From: Bacillus cytotoxicus
GTDB lineage: Bacteria; Bacillota; Bacilli; Bacillales; Bacillaceae_G
Direction: 5' to 3'
NCBI RefSeq assembly: GCF_023715645.1
Contig: NZ_JAMBOP010000004.1
Span: 124,001 to 188,000, forward strand
Length of the DNA stretch: 64,000 bases
Shown: positions 35,635-44,819 of the stretch, in pieces
Layout of the letters: each line of letters starts with the position of its first letter
How positions within the stretch are numbered: position 1 is the first letter of the stretch
Notes under the pieces: generated by a model
Database searches by the model: none
The model's input: only the letters and a program-made list of their open reading frames with translations
Told to the model about the DNA's origin: nothing
Translations under genes and position numbers: made by a program

Positions 35635-37066
35635 AATGCTCTCGCTTATACCAAGCCTGCATCTTCTCCGCATCTTCCATACGCACATGTTCTAGCGTAT
35701 GACCTGCCGAGGCATTATGGAATTCATATGTACAAAGTGCATCTTTTTTCTGGAAGTATGATTGACTTTTCTTTAAAGATTGAATGTGTCTTCTTTTCAC
35801 AAAAACTGTATATTTTGCGATTTTTCGATAGGACATTGTTAGTTGATCGTCATCAATTCGATATCCGCCTGCTTTGTACTGCGTATAGCCAAGCCAGATA
35901 GACACCAGGAAAAGTGGTAATAATAGCGCGAGTAAAAAGTATTTGTGAAAATATATACTCGAACCAATAATTGGTACTGCTACAATACAAGCGAAAATAA
36001 AATTATCTAACATGTGACGTCTCATTGCCGATTTTGGTAATCTTGTCATCTCACTGTTTATATCATATGGTAATTGTAAATATTGCAACATCTCTCGCAC
36101 TTTTTTCTTTTTCATAAGCGGATGGATTGTTACATCTGTTTGTCCTTCTTCAAACTTTTGAATAGCTTCTACATGAACAGAGCAATATCCAAATGGTTTG
36201 CGAAGGATCCCTTCTTTCATTTTAATCCCGTGAATACGATGCGTTTTCAAGACAAGCTCTTTTCTTTCTAGTAAGCCTTGTGAAATGCGAACTTCATCTC
36301 CTTTACGTGAAATGGTAAAATTCGCATACTGCAACGCATATTGAATCGTTGAAACAATCCAAGATAATAAAAGTAAAGCAACAAGCATATACGCCCAGCC
36401 AGCTATATCACTTTTCGATACATACGTTTCCACATAATGCTCAATTTTCTTCACAATATGATTCGGCATAATATCGCGAATTTTATCTGCTAAAACGAAA
36501 AGAATGGAAAATAAAAGGCCAAATTTCCCGGACGTAATACTTGCCAGCAAAATTTCTTTCCACGTTAATGTATATGCGACTGCGGTATGTTCTTTCTTTT
36601 CAATCGTAGTAACTTCTAATTCAGGTTCATCCTTCACATCGCTATTTTTATTTAACATGGCAATTAAACTTTTTGCTTCTTCTTGGGTAATTCCTACTAA
36701 CTGTACTTCCGCTTCGCCAACTCCGCCAGCTGTTTCAATCTTTAGCTTTGTGAGACCTAATATTTGATATAAAACATTTGAGCTCGTATTAATGGTTTGG
36801 ACACGGTCTTTGTTTAAAAAGCTTTCTTTCTTTGTGAAAAGACCTTCTTTAATATGCAATACATTATTTTCAACCCAGTACATTTTGTAATACCACGAAA
36901 TGAAGTTAAAAATAATTCCTGCCCCTATAAACAGAAGCGGGATCAAATACCAAAAGGGAAATGTCCCATCTTTCACAACCAAAACAAAAAATACTGGTAA
37001 AATACTACTTAGCTTTACCTCAAACAAAATGGTAATCGGATGCTGACGCTTATACATCCTCATCAC
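35633..37066 (-). CDS. ydbT: Bacterial PH-domain membrane protein (YdbT-like)
   Basis: A 477-residue membrane protein with three bPH2-type domains, each after membrane helices (ILPVFFVLVVKDGTFPFWYLIPLLFIGAGIIFNF; AYMLVALLLLSWIVSTIQYAL; FIFACIVAVPIIGSSIYF). Typical domain signatures are YYKMYWVENNVLHIKEGLFTKKESFLNKDRVQTI and ISQGLLERKELVLKTHRIHGIKM. It overlaps ydbS by 17 bp. In B. subtilis YdbS and YdbT help resist antimicrobials made by other Bacillus strains; the same role here is inferred. Length is close to B. subtilis YdbT (493). Confidence 0.9.
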   Translation of the reverse strand: MMRMYKRQHPITILFEVKLSSILPVFFVLVVKDGTFPFWYLIPLLFIGAGIIFNFISWYYKMYWVENNVLHIKEGLFTKKESFLNKDRVQTINTSSNVLYQILGLTKLKIETAGGVGEAEVQLVGITQEEAKSLIAMLNKNSDVKDEPELEVTTIEKKEHTAVAYTLTWKEILLASITSGKFGLLFSILFVLADKIRDIMPNHIVKKIEHYVETYVSKSDIAGWAYMLVALLLLSWIVSTIQYALQYANFTISRKGDEVRISQGLLERKELVLKTHRIHGIKMKEGILRKPFGYCSVHVEAIQKFEEGQTDVTIHPLMKKKKVREMLQYLQLPYDINSEMTRLPKSAMRRHMLDNFIFACIVAVPIIGSSIYFHKYFLLALLLPLFLVSIWLGYTQYKAGGYRIDDDQLTMSYRKIAKYTVFVKRRHIQSLKKSQSYFQKKDALCTYEFHNASAGHTLEHVRMEDAEKMQAWYKREH

Positions 37067-37526
37067 TCACCTTTGCCAGTTCTGCAATTTGACGCTTTAA
37101 CCTCTCAGCTTCACGCATCGTCAATCCTGGAAGACTATGCGCTGTTGCCGCTGTTGCAATTTTCAACTCAGCTAAATCAAACTTACGCATAATAGGCCCT
37201 TGTTCAATTGTAATATGCTGAATACGAATCATTGGGATAAGTACTCGCTCTACTGTAAACATTCCTTTTTGAATTTCCATTTCTTCTTCGTTTAACTCAT
37301 AACTATAGTAGCGCTGACGTAAACTTGGAAATACAAGATAACTGAGCGGTGCATACATAAGAAGCCCAAGTACAAGAACGCCAAATATCCAGCCTGTCCA
37401 ATCAAATTTAATCATAAGTATAAAATAAGCAATTGTAATAATAAGGCCGATTCCCGATGTAATGAGTGAGCTAATTTGCCATACTCTTACCATCTTTGGA
37501 TTAATTTCATTTTCTAATGGTTGCAT
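37050..37526 (-). CDS. ydbS: Bacterial PH-domain membrane protein (YdbS-like)
   Basis: A 158-residue protein with two membrane helices (SLITSGIGLIITIAYFILMI and GWIFGVLVLGLLMYAPLSYLVF) and one bPH2 domain (YYSYELNEEEMEIQKGMFTVERVLIPMIRIQHITIEQGPIMRKFDLAELKIATAA). It is first of the ydbS-ydbT pair, overlapping translationally. AGAGGTG before ATG 37526 serves as ribosome site. The upstream gap to the sortase remnant has no further gene. Confidence 0.9.
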   Translation of the reverse strand: MQPLENEINPKMVRVWQISSLITSGIGLIITIAYFILMIKFDWTGWIFGVLVLGLLMYAPLSYLVFPSLRQRYYSYELNEEEMEIQKGMFTVERVLIPMIRIQHITIEQGPIMRKFDLAELKIATAATAHSLPGLTMREAERLKRQIAELAKVSDEDV

Positions 37527-37777
37527 TTTTTCACCTCTACTTTTTAGTCTAGTACGGCTTTTTCTATAACACTATAATCATATTAAAAACATAATTGGAA
37601 AACAAGATATATAAAGGGGAAGTTTTCCTCTTGAGGTGTACCATTCAGACGCTCTACATATTAGTAAAATCCTTTTTTATATACAGCTTATATCTTATCA
37701 GAGGCATTCTTCAAAATTGTGAAAATAACACTTAGCTTAACTCCATTATTTTAGTAATCTAATAACTTTAAAGAGTA

Positions 37778-38110
37778 GTAACATCATCAAAATGCGAAAT
37801 TGGAATGTTCGTAAGTGATCTTACAACTACTCCAGCTGGTAATGGCCACACAGTTTTAAGTGGACATAGAGATACAGTATTTATTGAACTTGGTGAGTTA
37901 AAAGAAAACGATACACTAATTGTGGAATATGACAACAAAACATATACGTACCAAATCACTCGTCATTGGGTTACAGATGCAGAAGATCGCACTGTTATTG
38001 TAGAAAAGGATGAACCAATTTTAACGTTAACAACATGTTATCCGTTTGACTATATTGGAGATGCTCCGAACAGATATATCATTGAAGCAAAGCTGACTTC
38101 AACCACTTAG
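37778..38110 (+). pseudogene. Class D sortase, 5'-truncated
   Basis: About 100 residues of sortase catalytic domain: NGHTVLSGHRDTVF with the catalytic His, LTTCYPF with the nucleophile Cys, and the Arg in PNRYII. The signal anchor and first half of the beta-barrel are missing; reading further upstream gives degenerate residues (about 37778). No ribosome site precedes ATG 37805. Class D sortases attach proteins to the wall of sporulating or vegetative Bacillus cells; this copy is very likely dead. Confidence 0.8.
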
Positions 38111-38133
38111 ACATTCGAAAGGGTGTCTTTTTT
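38108..38133 (+). terminator. Terminator after the sortase remnant
   Basis: AGACA/TGTCT stem followed by seven T. Confidence 0.6.
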
Positions 38134-38268
38134 TGTTAAGTTCTTAATCTTTAATGCTAGATTTTTATCAGTCACAAAAAAAAGCACCTGTCCTCTATTT
38201 CTATCATATTTTTTGTAGGATTTTCTCCTTTTTTGTCGAATTTGTTTCATATAAGGAGGGAGCACTAT

Positions 38269-40677
38269 ATGTTCATCAAAGATTTTTTCATTAACCTTTT
38301 TATTTTTGCTTTCCTAGTTAGTTCAGTTATATTCATCCAAGTGTTTGTCATTAAATCCAACCAGTTCATTGAAAAAATATATGGGGCAATCATTGCTGTT
38401 ATTTTAATGACCTTTTCTTTTAAATACATGGGGTTTTACTATGACCTTCGCGCTGTTCCTCTCATTTTATCATTTGTTTACTTTGGGCGTACTGCCGGTT
38501 GGATTACGTTACTTAGTATTTTTATCATGCGTGTTATTTATATGGATGGATATTGTGCACCATATATCGTCGCATTATTGGGAATAGGTATTATATTTAC
38601 CATTTTTAGAACATATTTCAAAAACTTACATCCGTTTAAGGCTAGCTTTCTTTATCTAATTTGTTATATGGCTATGATTCGATTGGTAGGCGAAATCTTC
38701 ATTCCGACTGTAATATATAAAATGCTTTACATTCAAAACTTATTATTTACAAGTATGGGCCTGTTAAGCGGACTTTTTCTGATGGAAGCTTATCAAAAGT
38801 TATATTCCTTAACACAAGAATCATTTAAAACAAATCAAAAATTAAAAGGATCAAAGCAAGAGCTGAAAGATACTGTTCATGAACTGCAAGGCGGAATTTT
38901 TAAATTTATTAAAGTAGATACACACTTTATACATACGATGTGTGATGGACAATTTTATTATCAAAACGGGTTTTATTCTGAACAAGTGGTAGGAAAGAGT
39001 TTACGTACTATCGATCCTTCCATTATCCCTCCCCATCTCGTTCCTCAATTACTGAAGTATTATGTACAAGCATGGGAAGGGAATGAAGTTATCTTTGAAG
39101 TTCCTTGGCCTGATTATGAAACCATTGCACTAATCGCACTTAGGCCCATTAAACGAAATGGAAAAGTAATTGAAGTTGTCGGTTCTGCAATTGATATTAC
39201 AGAGAGAAAAAAAGTAGAAGATGAATTAAAAACGACGAAAGAATTGCTGGAGTCATTTGTAGATAACAACAGAGATGCGATTGTTATCATAGATCGAGAA
39301 GGACTTATTTTACAAGCGAATAAAGCTTATGAAACGATATTTGATTGGCCAATACAAGAAGCAATCGGTGAGAAAATTCCTTGTGTGCCCGATTTCTTAA
39401 TGGATGAATCGGTAGAAATCATTCGAAATATTCTGTCTGGAAAATCCGCAATCACTCGATTAGAGACCGTGAGACAACGAAGAAACGGAGATTTAATTGA
39501 TATAAGTATGACGATTTCACCCGTTCTAGATGTAAGAGGGAATATAATGGCTCTCTCTGCAATATGTAGAGACATTTCTGAACGAAAACAAGCAGAAAAA
39601 GAACGACAACAATTATATCAACAATTACAAGAAAGTGAATTGAAATATCGTGCACTATTTGAACAAGCAGCGGATGCGATATACGTCGTAGAATTGGATA
39701 AAAATCGAATTCCTACTCGATTCATTGAAGTAAACACAATTGGGTGTGAAAGGTTTAATCTAAGTAGAGATGAAATGCTTAGTTTGCCATTTTTTAATCT
39801 TGCTTCTACGGATACTCCCCTTTTAAGAAGACTGATGGAAAAAATTAAAGAAGGGGAAGATTCTTTTACTTTACAAGATGAATATGTTTTTCCTACAGGA
39901 AAGAAAATAGTGACAGAGTTTAGTATTCGTGTATTCAAATTGAATGGAAAAGAAGTTTTCTTAAGTACTTCTCGAGATATTACTGAACGAATTAAGACAG
40001 AAGAATTATTAAGAAAATCTGAAAAGCTTGCTGTTGTAGGCCAATTAGCTGCAGCAATCGCTCATGAAATTAAAAATCCTTTAACGGCAATGAAAGGATT
40101 TATGCAATTATTAAAAACAATGGAAAATGAAAAAAATCACCACTATATAAATATTGTATCATCAGAAATTGATCGAATTGAAAGCATTACGAATGAATTT
40201 ATGGCCATCGCCAAACCGCAGGCAGTAAAAATCCAGCCGAATGATATAAATTTGTTAATGAATCAAGTTGTCATGCTTTTAGAACCTCAAGCACTCATGA
40301 ATAATGTACAAATTAAGACAGAAGTTATGTCTAATATTCCATTGATACATTGTGAAGGAAATCAATTAAAACAAGTATTCATTAATATCTTAAAAAATGC
40401 CATTGAATCGATGCCAACGGGAGGAGAAATTGTCATTCAAATTGACCAGGCTGATCATAATCAAATCAACATTCGCTTTATGGATCAAGGATGCGGGATT
40501 CCGCAAGAACGTATGCCATACCTTGGAGAACCTTTTTATAGCATTAAAGAAGATGGGATTGGTTTGGGACTAATGATTTGTTACAAAATTATTGAAATGC
40601 ATCAAGGTAAGATATGGATTGAAAGTGAAGTGAATGAAGGAACAACGATCGATGTTACTCTTCCTATTTGTAAATGA
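38269..40677 (+). CDS. PAS-domain sensor histidine kinase with 5TM receptor domain
   Basis: An 802-residue kinase; ATG 38269 is chosen for AAGGAGGG upstream. Residues 1-190 hold a LytS/KinB-like multi-helix membrane receptor (5TMR-LYT: FSFKYMGFYYDLRAVPLILSFVYFGRTAG). Three PAS domains follow, each ending in a PAC-like signature (GSAIDITERKK, SAICRDISERKQ, STSRDITERIK). The kinase core has the H-box AHEIKNPLTAMKGFMQLLK (His599), the N-box LKNAIESM, DQGCGIP and GLGLMIC. It resembles the orphan sporulation or energy-sensing kinases of B. cereus and the KinA phosphorelay H-box. No response regulator is adjacent, fitting phosphorelay input. Confidence 0.88.
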   Translation: MFIKDFFINLFIFAFLVSSVIFIQVFVIKSNQFIEKIYGAIIAVILMTFSFKYMGFYYDLRAVPLILSFVYFGRTAGWITLLSIFIMRVIYMDGYCAPYIVALLGIGIIFTIFRTYFKNLHPFKASFLYLICYMAMIRLVGEIFIPTVIYKMLYIQNLLFTSMGLLSGLFLMEAYQKLYSLTQESFKTNQKLKGSKQELKDTVHELQGGIFKFIKVDTHFIHTMCDGQFYYQNGFYSEQVVGKSLRTIDPSIIPPHLVPQLLKYYVQAWEGNEVIFEVPWPDYETIALIALRPIKRNGKVIEVVGSAIDITERKKVEDELKTTKELLESFVDNNRDAIVIIDREGLILQANKAYETIFDWPIQEAIGEKIPCVPDFLMDESVEIIRNILSGKSAITRLETVRQRRNGDLIDISMTISPVLDVRGNIMALSAICRDISERKQAEKERQQLYQQLQESELKYRALFEQAADAIYVVELDKNRIPTRFIEVNTIGCERFNLSRDEMLSLPFFNLASTDTPLLRRLMEKIKEGEDSFTLQDEYVFPTGKKIVTEFSIRVFKLNGKEVFLSTSRDITERIKTEELLRKSEKLAVVGQLAAAIAHEIKNPLTAMKGFMQLLKTMENEKNHHYINIVSSEIDRIESITNEFMAIAKPQAVKIQPNDINLLMNQVVMLLEPQALMNNVQIKTEVMSNIPLIHCEGNQLKQVFINILKNAIESMPTGGEIVIQIDQADHNQINIRFMDQGCGIPQERMPYLGEPFYSIKEDGIGLGLMICYKIIEMHQGKIWIESEVNEGTTIDVTLPICK

Positions 40678-40719
40678 GAAAACGTATGTATGTAAATCCA
40701 AATTAAAAATCTCTTTCTT

Positions 40720-40785
40720 TTTAAGGAGGACGAGAGCATCTGGCCGTGCATAGGAGCGGGCAGGGCTCTTTTTTGCCACATGCCA
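40720..40785. repeat. GC-rich core repeat (copy E)
   Basis: GGAGGACGAGAGCATCTGGCC ... GGGCAGGGCTC, same core as copies A-D. It lies in the 330-bp gap between the kinase and ecsC, which holds only repeats and the ecsC terminator. Confidence 0.55.
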
Positions 40786-40841
40786 TGTTTGAAGCAATGA
40801 TGTATTCTGCATAGCAGCTCCTTCTTATATGTTCACTGATG

Positions 40842-40935
40842 ATATATCGGCGATTTTCACAATATATCGACCGCTTTTTAAAATATATCAGCGCTTTTTG
40901 CAATATATCGGCGCTTCGACACGAAATAAAGATTC
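40842..40935. repeat. Four-unit array of ATATATCGGCG repeats, 20-21 bp period
   Basis: ATATATC(G/A) starts at 40842, 40862, 40883 and 40903, each followed by a variant of GCGCTTTTTGCA. The last unit ends CTTCGACACG, the exact inverse of the single copy at 5631-5653. Confidence 0.7.
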
Positions 40936-40963
40936 CTCGACGAGGTTCGACACGTCAAATACA

Positions 40964-41005
40964 CAAAAAGGAGCTGACTAGTCCTTTTTCGAGTCAGCTC
41001 CTTTC
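40964..41005 (-). terminator. Terminator of the ecs operon
   Basis: AAAGGAGCTGACT pairs perfectly with AGTCAGCTCCTTT; minus-strand U-run follows. Just past the ecsC stop. Confidence 0.85.
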
Positions 41006-41007
41006 TA

Positions 41008-41724
41008 TTACATCATACCTTCCCGCTGCAATAACCGCAGCCGATAGCAATTCATCGTCACTTCCCCAAGCCGTTGCAGCAGCTGGTAATTCGCATACGC
41101 TCCCACCGGTGCACCGATGATAGGAACGAGTTGTAGCATTTTGGCTAAGTCAATATAATCGCGGTATTCTTGCTGGAATTTCTCCCAGTCGATGTGATTT
41201 TCTTTATTTGTATCCCACGTCTCAATGGCCTTCCATACTTCTTTCCGGTGATCATCGCTTGAGAACGCAAGCTGAAATACGTGAAGAATAAATAAGCGCT
41301 CTTCTTGTTTACTCGTATCATAGCCGTATAATGTTGCCGCATCAAATAAAAATTTAATTTTAATGCTGATTAGCAACGGGAAGTCAGCAAGTCCGAGTAA
41401 AAAACCACCTGCTCCTGTCCCGGCTCCTTCTGCCGCTGCAATCTTTTTATACTCATCGATTTTCTTTAACACTTCTTCATCTCTTCTTTGCAATGACCAA
41501 TCTGTTTCTTTTAGCCTCGGTTTGATGAAATTCGAACCAATGCTAATACCTTGCACCATCTTTTTAATTGTTTCTGTAAGGATCTTTTGCACTTTTTCTG
41601 GAATGAGTTGCTGCATTTTCGTTTGGACTGTTTTAGAGAAACGTGTCATTGCAGACGAATTTTTGATAATCTTTCGTTTCCACTGCTGTAATTCTAAGAT
41701 GACTTTTTGTTCATATTCAGTCAT
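41008..41724 (-). CDS. ecsC: EcsC family protein
   Basis: A 238-residue protein from ATG 41724 (MTEYEQKVILELQQWK), preceded by GGGAGAAAAG; this gives the size of B. subtilis EcsC (236). Signature EcsC segments: AAAEGAGTGAGGFLLGLADFPLLISIKIKFLF and MLQLVPIIGAPVGAYANYQLL. Third gene of ecsABC, but unlike ecsA-ecsB it is separated from ecsB by about 155 bp containing a repeat. Its function is not known; in B. subtilis the ecs operon affects secretion, competence and regulated proteolysis. Confidence 0.92.
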   Translation of the reverse strand: MTEYEQKVILELQQWKRKIIKNSSAMTRFSKTVQTKMQQLIPEKVQKILTETIKKMVQGISIGSNFIKPRLKETDWSLQRRDEEVLKKIDEYKKIAAAEGAGTGAGGFLLGLADFPLLISIKIKFLFDAATLYGYDTSKQEERLFILHVFQLAFSSDDHRKEVWKAIETWDTNKENHIDWEKFQQEYRDYIDLAKMLQLVPIIGAPVGAYANYQLLQRLGEVTMNCYRLRLLQREGMM

Positions 41725-41739
41725 TCTTTTCTCCCTTTC

Positions 41740-41878
41740 CCTATACGCAGGATAAAGTGAAACTTCCATCAGCGCCACTGATGGAAATTCTTCCCGATTA
41801 AGCTTTTACGAGCAGTTATCCCCCACCTATTTTCTTCACTTCTCCCTCAATCTTGATCTTACTGCCCGTTAATGCGGG
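41740..41878. repeat. bcr-type repeat (GATAAAGTGAAACTT ... TTACTGCCCGTTAATGCGGGAT)
   Basis: Runs from GGATAAAGTGAAACTT to the GCCCGTTAATGCGGGA hairpin. The same sequence, split by another repeat, is at 48435-48718, and the terminal hairpin alone is at about 47474-47506. It fills the ecsB-ecsC gap and may shape the mRNA between the two genes. Confidence 0.7.
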
Positions 41879-41879
41879 A

Positions 41880-43091
41880 TTATTTTTTTAAACGCTTCGC
41901 TCCGTATTGATAAACAAACAATACACTAAATACCGTATTGATTAGAAAAACAAGCCCTGTCATCATCATATCTTTCGTTGCAAACGCAAAGAGCACAGTG
42001 AAAATGACACCGCCTACGCACAGCAACGTACATAATAACGTCAGAAAATCTTTCATTTTCGCTTCTTCTGGAATTGGGTATAAATCAAGCCATAATTTCA
42101 GACGATGATGCTTCCATAAACTTAACAGCTGATAACCGATTAAATATAAAAATACAGCACCAACAAGAAGTCGAACGTAAAGAAACGGTGCAAAATATAA
42201 AATGATACCGCCAATTATCAGTAAACGGACATACAATCCGAAGTAATTTCCTGAGCGTAAAAACGTGCGCAAGAATAAGAATAAATAGGTTCTTTTATCG
42301 GGTACAATTTGCAGTACAAAATCAAGCCATTTGCGGCGAGCTACCCGTTCTTTTAATGCCGGTACATCAACAAACATATTGGCAATGCGGTAGAGCAGCA
42401 TCATTTTCTTTCCTTCTTCAGCAATTAAATATTCCCAGTTCAATGGTTTTCCTTTTACTTTTTGCTGCAAAAATACGAGATAAATGACCATCGCAAAGAC
42501 GATAGCTCCTGTATACAAAGCAGAAGCGCGCTCGATAAGGAAATAAACAAAGAAAAAGTTAATCATAAAGCGAACAAGCCAGTCTGTAAGATGAATACGG
42601 TCATCTGTCATATAAGACTTTTCCCATGTCACAAATAAATTCCAGCCTTTACTTATTACAATCGCAAGTACAATGATTATGTATGTCTGCCCTGATTGTT
42701 TCATTTGCTGGAAATAGAGCGGCGCAAGCGCTGCACTTACCATCGCTACAATATATAACTGGATCATAAACGTAAATTGAAATGCTTTTCCGAAATATGC
42801 TTTTAATTTTTCTTCTACTGGAAGTAAATATACAAGATCTGCTTCTTTTAATAACGTTTGAACCGATCCTGCCGTTAAGACAAGTCCTAACAGCACCGCC
42901 ATCACAAATGCCGTCGGAAATACAGGTGTTAATGTTTGCAGCCATTGCTGGTAATAATATGCGCCGGCACCGATGATAAACACAAAAATAAATTTCAAAT
43001 GATCATTAAATACATATTTACCGTATGTACGTGTTTCCTTTAAAAAATGACGAAACCTTTCTTTCCATAACCCTTTACTATTCATCAGCAT
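41880..43091 (-). CDS. ecsB: EcsB ABC transporter permease
   Basis: A 403-residue membrane protein with many helices in pairs (FIFVFIIGAGAYYYQQWLQ, AFVMAVLLGLVLTAGSVQTLL, FMINFFFVYFLI, GLYVRLLIIGGIILYFAPFLYVRLLVGAVFLYLIGY, LCVGGVIFTVLFAF), matching B. subtilis EcsB (408). It overlaps ecsA by 14 bp. With EcsA it forms an ABC transporter linked to activity of the membrane protease RasP; the natural substrate is unclear. Confidence 0.92.
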   Translation of the reverse strand: MLMNSKGLWKERFRHFLKETRTYGKYVFNDHLKFIFVFIIGAGAYYYQQWLQTLTPVFPTAFVMAVLLGLVLTAGSVQTLLKEADLVYLLPVEEKLKAYFGKAFQFTFMIQLYIVAMVSAALAPLYFQQMKQSGQTYIIIVLAIVISKGWNLFVTWEKSYMTDDRIHLTDWLVRFMINFFFVYFLIERASALYTGAIVFAMVIYLVFLQQKVKGKPLNWEYLIAEEGKKMMLLYRIANMFVDVPALKERVARRKWLDFVLQIVPDKRTYLFLFLRTFLRSGNYFGLYVRLLIIGGIILYFAPFLYVRLLVGAVFLYLIGYQLLSLWKHHRLKLWLDLYPIPEEAKMKDFLTLLCTLLCVGGVIFTVLFAFATKDMMMTGLVFLINTVFSVLFVYQYGAKRLKK

Positions 43092-43824
43092 CTTCTTCCT
43101 TCGTCAGTGCTATGTAAATATCATCAAGCGTTGCTTCTGGCATGTTAAACTCACTTTGCAGCTGCTTGAGAGTGCCCTGCGCCCGTATTTCACCTTGATG
43201 CAAAATAATGAAGGAATCACAATAACGCTCTGCTGTTGCTAAAATATGTGTACTCATTAAAATGCCCGCACCGCTTTTTTTCATTTGATCCATCATTTGG
43301 AGCAATGATTGAATCGCTAGCGGATCTAGTCCAACAAATGGTTCATCCACAATATATAAAGATGGCTCAACTAAAAACGCGCTCATAATCATTACTTTTT
43401 GTTTCATCCCTTTTGAGAAATGAGATGGAAACCACTTCAAACGGTTTTTCATTCGAAATTCCTTTAACAGCTTGTCTACGCGCATATCATACTCTTTCTC
43501 ATCAATGCCATACGCCATTGCCGTTAACTTTAAATGTTCTTCTAACGTTAGCTCCTCATAGAGCACAGGTGTTTCTGGAATAAATGAGAAACTAGAGCGA
43601 TATGCTGTCATATCATCTTTTAACGCCTTACCGTTAATCGTAATTTGACCTTGTTTCGGCTCCATTAATCCGATAATATGTTTAATCGTTGTACTTTTTC
43701 CGGCACCATTTAAACCGATTAAACCAACAAGCTCTCCTTTCTTAACAGAGAATGAAATATTTTGTAATACAGGCCGCTTTGTATATCCGCCTGTGACATT
43801 TTCCACGCGTAATAATTGTTCCAT
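43078..43824 (-). CDS. ecsA: EcsA ABC transporter ATPase
   Basis: A 248-residue ATPase with Walker A GLNGAGKSTT, Q-loop, signature region HFSKGMKQKVM, Walker B LYIVDEPFVGLDP and the switch His in MSTHILA. Family-typical length (B. subtilis 247). First gene of ecsABC, divergent from hit across a 543-bp gap, the same neighbourhood as B. subtilis. Confidence 0.95.
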   Translation of the reverse strand: MEQLLRVENVTGGYTKRPVLQNISFSVKKGELVGLIGLNGAGKSTTIKHIIGLMEPKQGQITINGKALKDDMTAYRSSFSFIPETPVLYEELTLEEHLKLTAMAYGIDEKEYDMRVDKLLKEFRMKNRLKWFPSHFSKGMKQKVMIMSAFLVEPSLYIVDEPFVGLDPLAIQSLLQMMDQMKKSGAGILMSTHILATAERYCDSFIILHQGEIRAQGTLKQLQSEFNMPEATLDDIYIALTKEEDADE

Positions 43825-44024
43825 ATGACACCACTTTCTTCATTTATGTATATGTAATCATCTTACCAAAAAAATAAAGCTTCTACATAGTACAGACCTA
43901 CGATAAAAAGAAAAAATTTCCTCTGCATATCTTTTAAAAAAGCGGACATCATAATTAGTGAGGAAGGAACACATTGAAAAAGCAACCACAAAAGTGATGA
44001 ACACAGCCTAGCGAACTCATCATG

Positions 44025-44237
44025 AAATGGGGTGTCTATAATGGACAAAGGTGATTTACACGGGGCCATATAAGTTGTTTCATTTTAGAAACGGGGTGTC
44101 TCGAGGAGAGTATATACTGTTTTATAAAATAAACAATTCATTTCCGAAGGATTGCAACATCATTTCATTGTAAATGGGGTGTCCACGGCAGAATATATGT
44201 CGAGTTACCGCGCATTTCCTAAATAAATGGGGTGTCT
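44025..44237. repeat. Four copies of AAATGGGGTGTC in the ecsA-hit gap
   Basis: Copies start at 44025, 44088 (AAACGGGGTGTC), 44172 and 44225, all in plus orientation at 63, 84 and 53 bp spacing. No long open frame joins them. The gap 43825-44376 holds nothing else recognisable except the terminator at 44286. Confidence 0.65.
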
Positions 44238-44285
44238 CCGAAAGGTAGATTAAACGAAAATGCTTTTTCAAACCTTCTTCAGAAG

Positions 44286-44326
44286 GCAGGAAGCTCACCA
44301 GCTTCCTGCTTTTCGTGTTTTTTCTA
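44286..44326 (+). terminator. Plus-strand terminator upstream of hit
   Basis: GCAGGAAGCT/AGCTTCCTGC perfect 10-bp stem, 4-base loop, followed by TTTTCGTGTTTTTT. No plus-strand gene lies upstream, so it either ends a non-coding RNA or acts as a leader attenuator. Confidence 0.8.
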
Positions 44327-44376
44327 TTATGTAATTATGTTAAAATACGGCTAAGACTACTGAAAGGATGAGGAAT

Positions 44377-44811
44377 ATGAATCATACAACAGATAATTGT
44401 ATTTTTTGTAAAATTATTGAAGGGCAAATCCCTTGCGCAAAAGTATATGAAGATGAACATGTACTCGCTTTTCTTGATATTAGCCAAGTTACAAAAGGAC
44501 ATACACTCGTAATTCCAAAAGTACATAAACAAGATGTATTTGCATTAACACCAGAAATTGCTGCACACATTTTCTCTGTCGTTCCAAAAATTTCAAATGC
44601 GATTAAAGCTGAATATAATCCAATTGGCTTCAATTTATTAAATAATAACGGAGAAAAAGCAGGACAAACTGTCTTTCACTTCCATCTTCATTTAATCCCA
44701 CGCTACGGCGAAAAAGACGGTTTTGGTGCTGTATGGAAGTCTCACCAAAGCGATTACACACTGGAAGAATTGCAAAACATCGCAAACACAATTGCAACTA
44801 GCGTAAAGTAA
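44377..44811 (+). CDS. hit: HIT-family nucleotide-binding protein
   Basis: A 144-residue protein from ATG 44377 (AAGGATGAGG upstream; ATG 44368 lies inside that ribosome site and is less likely). It shows CIFCKIIEGQIPCAKVYEDEHVLAFLDISQVTKGHTLVIPK and the histidine triad HFHLHLIPR. HIT proteins hydrolyse or bind nucleotide conjugates such as AMP-lysine or Ap4A; the exact substrate is unknown. Divergent from ecsABC as in B. subtilis. Confidence 0.95.
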   Translation: MNHTTDNCIFCKIIEGQIPCAKVYEDEHVLAFLDISQVTKGHTLVIPKVHKQDVFALTPEIAAHIFSVVPKISNAIKAEYNPIGFNLLNNNGEKAGQTVFHFHLHLIPRYGEKDGFGAVWKSHQSDYTLEELQNIANTIATSVK

Positions 44812-44819
44812 TCCTTTTA

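Noticed and set aside
40842-40935. CRISPR array
   Set aside because: The units are near-identical over their whole 20-21 bp with no unique spacers and there are no cas genes.
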